Positions 47,363-55,170 of a DNA stretch of 55,170 nucleotides are shown piece after piece (the first letter of the stretch is position 1; each line of letters opens with the position of its first letter). The translations under genes were made by a program, and so were the position numbers. Origin of the DNA: Didymodactylos carnosus (taxonomy: Eukaryota > Rotifera > Eurotatoria > Philodinida > Philodinidae); NCBI GenBank assembly GCA_905250885.1, contig CAJNOQ010000317.1, forward strand, positions 1 through 55,170. The letters run 5' to 3'. A model generated the notes under the pieces. That model worked only from the letters and a program-made list of their open reading frames with translations, was not told where the DNA came from and ran no database searches.

Positions 47363-47615
47363 CCTTAAGTAATAAAAAAGCGAAAATAAATTCATTATCG
47401 TATTCTAAACTTAAAATACCAAAAAGATTAAAATCATTTTTGCAAGAATAAAGAGTCGAATATATGATCCTAGGTTGGTAGTAAACTAGAACTGATGGCA
47501 ATTAATCAATAAATAGCACCGTTTTATTTAAAATTCATTTCCATAAAAAATTAAACATAAGAATAAGCAATCATTTCGAAAATTGTAAAAATATTTAACA
47601 TAAAAAAAACCATTA

Positions 47616-49381
47616 TCATTCAAATAGTTTAAAGGGCAATTCGTCGTATTTTGGAAAACTTGTCTGAGTTCCTGCACGCTGCACAGAAACACTGGCCACA
47701 GCACAAGCACGACGAACTTTTTCTTTTAGCGACATTGTTTTACAACGAGCCATTAACACCGCTAGAGTACCTACAAACGCGTCTCCTGCTCCCGTGGTAT
47801 CATAGACATTGATATTAGACGGCGGTTCGACATGAAACGGTTCTGGTTGATCTTCACTTGCAATAACAGCACCATGTTCGCCCATTGTTATTATCGCTAT
47901 TTTACTTCCAGCATCCAACAGTAGTTTGCATGCTTTGTATGCTTCCTCTATAGTTTCCACTTTGACACCACATATTGCTTCAGCCTGAAATAATTCAATG
48001 GTTAAGAACAATACAAATAATCTGACGAAGTAAATATCAAACCTCATGTTGATTTGGACAAATTATATCACACATTTTTACTAAATCACGATTGAAATTG
48101 GTGGGCATCGGTGCTGGATTCAAAATAGATGTTACTGAAAAAACGAGATATAAAATCAAACTGTTAGTTTTGATCTATCACTTTATGTATGAACCCGAAA
48201 ACTTTCGTGCCATTTCAAGTGCTTTGAGCACGGTTTCTTGTTTTATTTCACATTGACACACAACAACATTTGACTGGCGAATAATATTTTCAGCTTTGAT
48301 CAAATCTTCACCTGATAATAGTAGATTCGCACCGAGAATAACAATAATACTATTTCTACCTAAAATCAAAAATCAATTAGAATCGTGATATAATAGTGTC
48401 TTGTTTATTGCTAATAATAAAATTTCTAAAACAATTATTAGCCTTATTAATGGATACCATGTCAATTAAAACATAACGATTTGCAGAAAAAGCAACGTTA
48501 GAACGGTTCTATCTGTATCTCACCTTCTTTATCAACTATAATTGGTGCAACTCCAGTAGCAGCGTCTGGCGTAACATAAACATGATCTAAGATATTTAAA
48601 AAAATATCAATTGATGTACGATTCATGTGAGAATCAATTTACTTATCCACTTTGATCTCTATTACCTGTGTTAATGCCTAATTCCTTTAAATTTGAAACA
48701 TATTCTTGACCAAATACATCATTACCAACCTAATTTCAACGAAAAAAACTTCTTAGTAGAACTTAAAATCAAGCTATTCTGTGTGTACATACTTACCTTT
48801 CCAATCATTGCCACATTACCTCCTAGTTTTGCAGATGCCACACACTGGTTTGCACCTTTTCCACCAAAACCTTATCGTAGTTTGATGAAAACACAAGCTT
48901 CACTTGATCCAAACAAACAGAAGAAATGTTATGACTTACCTTTTTCAAATTTATTGCCCTCAATGGTTTCACCAATTTTTGGAGTTCGATCCACATAACT
49001 ATATAAGAAAAGTCGATCACTGATTGTGAATTATTCTTGATGGTACCAAAAAACTGAATGATTTTAGAGCAAAAAAGACGCTTTGTTCATAAAACAACAT
49101 GATTTTAAATGTATTATATCCAAAAGATAAAGCAAGGCTCATTAACTATTAGAATCAAGTTAAGCTACCCATTCGAAAATTAAAATAGAAAATAAGCAAG
49201 CAAGATTGCTAAAGTAAACCGAAACAATTGCTCGCGTGCATTCCGCGATAAAAAATGTTTTCTTGTTGAATACGACATAGACCATAGATTTTTAGTCGGC
49301 TGTAAAAATTTAAATTTACCTTATTAGATCAACGTTACAACTGCCAATAACGCATACATCAAACTGTTTTTTATCACCCAT
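47616..49381 (-). CDS. RBKS: Ribokinase
   Basis: PfkB-family sugar kinase that phosphorylates D-ribose to ribose 5-phosphate in the cytosol. Exons by eye: 49381-49320, 48998-48940, 48870-48797, 48729-48666, 48586-48524, 48359-48195, 48134-48043 and 47984-47616; phases close, 315 aa (human 322). MGDKKQFDVCVIGSCNVDLI leads into the substrate segment YVDRTPKIGETIEGNKF and the PfkB signature 1 region GFGGKGANQCVASAKLGG. VGNDVFGQEYVSNLKELGI follows, then ILNPAP, ICPNQHEAEAICG (the conserved N..E anion and Mg site) and signature 2 DTTGAGDAFVGTLAVL with the catalytic Asp in GAGD. The C-terminal RAGTQTSFPKYDEL is typical for ribokinase and contributes to the K+ site region. No lesion seen. Confidence 0.95.
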
Positions 49382-50604
49382 TGGTAGAAAAAAGAAAATA
49401 TTTTGGTTGTATCTAGAAAAATGGCAAAGGATGCCTATTTTAATACAGGAGTAAGTTGCGCAAAAGATCAAGTTAACTAGTTCAAAAACTAATTGAATTT
49501 CAAAAAAATGTCACATACAGTTCATGATTTTATCGTACATATCAAAGTCTGGTTAACAATAGAAATAATATATATTGACAGCGCCAGGCATTCCGACTGA
49601 TTTTTGGCCAGGAGGGACTATAATTGTGTCAGAAAGCTTATAAAAATATCTTGCGAAAAGCGATGGAGAGAAAATAGAATGATTTTATCTGAGGTTGCTT
49701 CACTTTTCGTTTCAATAAAGTAAAGCAGTCAGACGTGAAATACTTATAGAAGAAAAACAGACTTCCAAGTAACATAAAAGAGACCATACTCGTATTTGCA
49801 CGTCTACACGGAAGATTAACACGTAAAAGTTGACATAAAAGTAGTTTTTTATGCCGGTGCTATATTTTTCAAAAAAGTTAAGATAAAAGTTTTACGGAAA
49901 GTTAGAAATTCCAGGGACTGGCACTTCCTGATTGGGATCGCTGAACAGCGCAGGAGAAAAAGTCACAATCTGTTCAATTAATCAAAAAGAGTCCTTTACC
50001 TACCGATACCAGCACCTGTCACATTTATTCCAATATTCGATTTATTTAATGATTTTTTAAACACAGACAAGTTTATTTGAATCTACGTTTTCCAGTGCAC
50101 ACACACAAATGCATTGGTATCACACAAAGAGATTCCAAAAGAAACATAGTCCCATATAATATTCTCTTGTTTATATTCATAAAAGCACGAAATTTAACAA
50201 TAAAGAAAAACGATAAAGACCAAAGAAAAAGAAACCAAGAAAACAACGGAAATTTCTCTTCTCACACTCTCTGCGGTTATACTTTTTGTGCACGATTATA
50301 CATAAAGGAAAACTCATAAATAAACAGAACTTTATTGATGAAAATGGCTTCTTCTATAGGATAATGATAATCATTTAATTTTTAATTTATAACCATCTCA
50401 TAGCCATTTTGTTGATTTTCGAAAAATGTAAGGAGAGAAAATTTTAGAATATTTATAAAGAAAACGGATGTATGCACGTATGTGTATGGGAGAGATAGAG
50501 GGAGAGAGAACCAGTTCTTGAAACGACAAACGAACCATTCTATTTTTATATCAACATGCTGTTCATGCTTATATATATTATTTGAGTCCTATACACTGAT
50601 TCAT
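49382..50604. other. Intergenic between ribokinase and ARF
   Basis: No gene recognised. The 80-codon open frame at 50077 is Lys-rich low complexity. Confidence 0.5.
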
Positions 50605-51773
<1,169 letters not shown>

Positions 51774-52608
51774 GACTTGCTTTTTTCGATCAAATAGTTT
51801 ACAATGTGAAAGTTCAACTTGTAATCTAAAAATAGAACAGTGCCAGGTAATAACGATGTGTGTTTGTTAAACTATGAAAGTACTTAAAAACTAGAAGAAA
51901 AAGCTCTACAATTTTAACTATGTGTAAAACTAGTAATAGTTTATATTTAAACTATTTACTATAGAGACAGATGTACGAACAAAAACAGCATAACAATTAA
52001 ATAAATAACAAAACAATATTTTATAAAACTAATATGTAGGAAAAAACAGCACTAAAAAAGGGTAAACTATCAAAAAATAATTATTTCATAAAAAGGATTT
52101 ATTATACTCTGCTTTCTATTAATAATTATACACAAAAACGAACGATTGTTTCCCGAGCCATGAAACAGTACAGACAAATGTCTACTATACAACGAATGAA
52201 AAAGGCATAAAACTGATTTATTCCTTACTAAAGTTCGTATGATTTCACCAACCAGCATCTAATGATAGAAATGTGAAAACTACTACAAATCACGTTACGA
52301 GAGTCACTTAGAACATCAGTTATATAGAAATACACTAATTAGCAAAAACAAAAAGTAAAGAAGGATTTGTTTATATGATCTCAAAAGATTAGATTAATGT
52401 ATTGAAGAATACCTCGTCTTGCAAACGTATGATGGTTTAAAATTATGAAGGTATATAAAAAAACACGCGATTGAAATACTATGCTTAAAACAGCAACGTG
52501 GCAAAATAATGTGTCACAGAAAGAAAAATTGAAATAAATGACTCACACATGTGTTAATAGAATGACAGAATCGATTCATAAAATAATTAGTTTAGATCTT
52601 AAACTGAA

Positions 52609-52732
52609 TTCACATGCACACCTTATCTCAACTCAGTTTGGTTTTTTGGTTGATTTTCAAAAAATTTGTGCACACAAATAAAATTAGATTCGAAAAACCA
52701 AGTTGAGATGAAATTAGAAATGTATATGTGAA
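52609..52732. mobile_element. 124-bp MITE-like inverted repeat
   Basis: The left arm has TTCACATGCACA and ATCTCAACTCAGTTTGGTTT; the right arm has the complement, AAACCAAGTTGAGATGAAAT to TGTATATGTGAA. A related single arm lies at 27741. No coding potential. Confidence 0.6.
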
Positions 52733-52849
52733 CGAACGTGGCTTTAGTGTACAAGAAATTCATATTTACCAAACAACTCTGTTTTTCTCTTTCAGATAAC
52801 AATCTAAGCCTCATTTTACTACACAATTTTGATGCTCCCCGGAAAAGCA

Positions 52850-53015
52850 CGGTAAAAGTATGCTGACGGCATGAACCAAATGTGCCGATGGGACGGTAAT
52901 AGATTAACTGGCACGCTTCAATCCTGCCACTGGTACACTTTGACCGTACCGTTAGTATATTTGTTCCATGCCGTCAGGAGAGATATGCTGTTTTGGAACG
53001 CTTTTACCATGCTGT
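52850..53015. repeat. Interrupted inverted repeat
   Basis: CTGACGGCATGAACCAAAT (52863-52881) is mirrored by ATTTGTTCCATGCCGTCAG (52959-52977). An outer pair, GCACGGTAAAAG and CTTTTACCATGC, is separated from the right inner arm by about 22 nt. Probably a relic of a small fold-back. Confidence 0.6.
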
Positions 53016-53159
53016 TCGTGGCACGCTTTGTGTGTGACAAAAGCACAGTTTACTCTCACAATTTTTAAACGTGTGAGAAGCGCGTTACAATATGAAAATA
53101 GCACACTTAAATAGCATACTTATAGTGTACTATTTCCAGAGATGGCCGAATACACCATT

Positions 53160-53272
53160 TTTCGAGTACTTGAATAATACTCGAGTATAAGAGAAATTTC
53201 AATAAAAAAAATACATTTTATAAAAAAGTCGCAAGTACAAGTACGAGTACGCAAAAATCTGTACTTGAGTTC
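53160..53272. repeat. Cluster of GAGTACTTG/CTCGAGTA words
   Basis: Several copies of GAGTACTTGA, ACTCGAGTA, AAGTACAAGTACGAGTAC and GTACTTGAGT in both orientations. Similar in style to the GAGTACTCATGC array at 18.5 kb. Confidence 0.55.
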
Positions 53273-55170
53273 ATCCCTCTCTGATATGTATATCTTCAGA
53301 TCCCAATTTCGCCGAAATCAAGCATATTTTATCACTTGGGAGTTATGTTATATTTATCTATTAGAAACTTAATTCACTTGGTTCAGACTGTTAAAATGAA
53401 CCGAATCTGTTCCTGTTTATTAGGCTATTTAGAATATAAGTGATCGATAAAAACTATATTAGCTACTAACTCTATATGGGTTCTACTCCATCTACACGGA
53501 CTCATCTTTACCACAATTCCGCAATGACAGAAAAATCAACGGTTTTTCTCCGGTAGTTGTCTAAACTTATGGCTAAGGGCGACTGAACTGTACTAATAAA
53601 AGTGCGCTTGTGTCAAGTTTAGTGTCAACGCTTTTTACTAGTAATACGCTTGTGGTGTACTACCGATACACTTTAAATGTACTATTGGCCCTAAAGTGTA
53701 CCCGTAGAACACTTTTGGTAAAAGTGGAAGCGAATCACAACCAAAAATCATACCTAAAATGTCTGTTTTTGTTACATCGGAACGTGCCAAAAGCTCGGAA
53801 AAAGTGTGCTATGTTGAAGATTGAAGGTTACACTTCTAATGGTATGCGTCTTCAATGCTATTTGAGCACGTGCTCTTTGGTGACAATACATCACGTCACG
53901 GCCGTAAAGGACAGTTGCACAATTTGGATTGGCATGGGTTTAACAAATAAAGTTTGTTTCATTCTATCAGAATGAGTCATTCCTCATACGAGTTGTATTT
54001 GTTTTGAAAGGCTATTGACAAAAAGCGCTTTCATTCGTGCATCTTTGGACGTTCAATTTAATTTCTTTGCAGTTGATTGTATTACTCTATTATTCTTTAA
54101 ATAAAAGAAATTGATCTTCAAGAGAAACTTGTCACTCGTAGAAATTCAAGATTTCAAACATCCATGATTTCTGGTTTATAAAAAACTACAGTTCTTTGGT
54201 GTCAAATTCAGGGTGGCTAATTTTGATTTTTTCAACCTTGTAGAATAATTTTTACAACTTTATTCTAGGCCTAACCCTTTGAGTCCCATAGTATAAAAAA
54301 TCTACACCTGTTTTATAGTTATTTTTCACAACATAATTTATAAAAATTAATACGTAATATCTTGGAATGAAGCAATGGAGAATTAGCTAATTAATAGCAG
54401 ATGCACTTATGTAGTACTGTCTGTAAAATAAAATAGGAGAAAACGACTTTATTAAATCAAATATATTTAATTTATCTAAGAATCATATAAGTCTTCATTT
54501 CCATTCTTTTCTTACGAGTTGGAACTATCATTTACATCCCATTATATTTGCTGAAGTGTCGGCTTCAAAAGTATAACTCGCTTTTATGTTTCGTTGAGAA
54601 AATTCATTTTTTCTAACTCAGTAGCGAAAAAGTGGGAATTCTACCCGTAGTTTTCAATTTTCTCGATCAGAACTCAACTTCTATGTAATAAAAATATCAT
54701 ATTCAGAATTAGAATCAAAAACTCAGCCGACTGATCTGTATTTCGAAATTGTTAGCGGATTTTTGGGTGAAAATCTCGATGATTTTGCAACATGAAAATT
54801 CGAAAAAAATTAAAGTACTTGAGTAGGGTAGGGATACACATCAGTCGATTCATTTTTTCATCCTGATTATAATAAAGCTTATAAGAACGCTTTAAGCAGG
54901 CAAGCATAGTAGCTCCATGGTTAATCATTTCTGACTCTCCACTCTGCTTTTTTCACGTGAGTTCTCGATGTATTCTTTAGGTATAAGTAAGTAGTAAGTA
55001 TAATACCCAAATTACCGAAAATACAGTATAGGGTGAAGTCACACAAAAAATACGTTAAAAAAAAAAAAGGTCTTTCTTCTTTGGCTCTTGGGCGGCCGGT
55101 CACAAATGACAGTCTGGCTACCGAGTGTTCAGAGTTCAACCTTCCAACTGCTTGGCTTGAGTTGAACTCG

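Larger units (their letters stand above)
44930..47615. other. Intergenic between ORP9 and ribokinase
   Basis: Upstream region of ORP9 and 3' region of ribokinase. No gene recognised. Contains a 30-bp perfect palindrome (46164) and a GC-rich-ended fold-back (46511-47362). Confidence 0.5.
51774..55170. other. Terminal 3.4 kb without a recognised gene
   Basis: Upstream of ARF. It contains a small MITE-like inverted repeat, a second inverted repeat near 52.9 kb and a cluster of GAGTACTTG-type words near 53.2 kb. Open frames at 53610 (121 codons, +) and 54921 (72 codons, -) have no similarity I can name and lie in repeat-like sequence. Confidence 0.5.

Noticed and set aside
53610..53975. A 121-codon open frame
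   Set aside because: No similarity to any family I know. The sequence around it has repeat-like words (CACTTTTGGT, GTGTAC) and Cys-rich random composition.

Overview
The window reads as AT-rich nuclear DNA of a small invertebrate, most likely a bdelloid rotifer. Supporting points: most introns are about 50-80 nt with GT-AG ends; there are broken copies of kyphoscoliosis-peptidase-like (KY) and rhodopsin-like GPCR genes of a type I associate with bdelloid expansions; and decayed reverse transcriptases and many small fold-back elements lie between and inside genes. The phylum call is an inference from gene style and is not proved here. Most multi-exon genes below were assembled by reading splice sites by eye, and in six of them every exon phase closes.

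Layout. 1-4.6 kb: a non-LTR reverse-transcriptase fragment (-), a KY-like pseudogene (-) and a GPCR pseudogene (+). 6.1-14.5 kb: a complete hormone-sensitive lipase gene (-, 13 exons, 957 aa). Its 4.5-kb last intron holds a MITE, a decayed reverse transcriptase and a tRNA-derived SINE with a MIR/CORE-like domain. 14.5-23.2 kb: a gene-poor block of fold-back elements and clusters of short palindromic words, including a fold-back that carries a transposase C-terminal tail in both arms. 23.2-26.8 kb: an EF-hand (calmodulin-like) gene and fibrillarin, both (-). 29.1-33.5 kb: an intronless DCAF17 homologue and a damaged RWDD1 homologue, both (+). 33.8-37 kb: a 149-aa calmodulin-like gene (-) and a damaged unidentified gene (-). 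38.2-44.9 kb: a complete 23-exon ORP9/OSBPL9 lipid-transfer protein (-). 47.6-49.4 kb: ribokinase (-). 50.6-51.8 kb: a class I ARF GTPase (-). 51.8-55.2 kb: no gene seen, small inverted repeats.

The intact genes are ordinary housekeeping genes (lipolysis, snoRNA-guided rRNA methylation, calcium sensing, CUL4 ubiquitin ligase adaptor, sterol/PI4P transfer, ribose salvage, vesicle traffic) with no visible functional clustering. The unusual content is in the repeats: a CORE-like SINE, transposase-tailed fold-backs, a nested fold-back inside a larger inverted-repeat element, and several unrelated clusters of degenerate self-complementary words.
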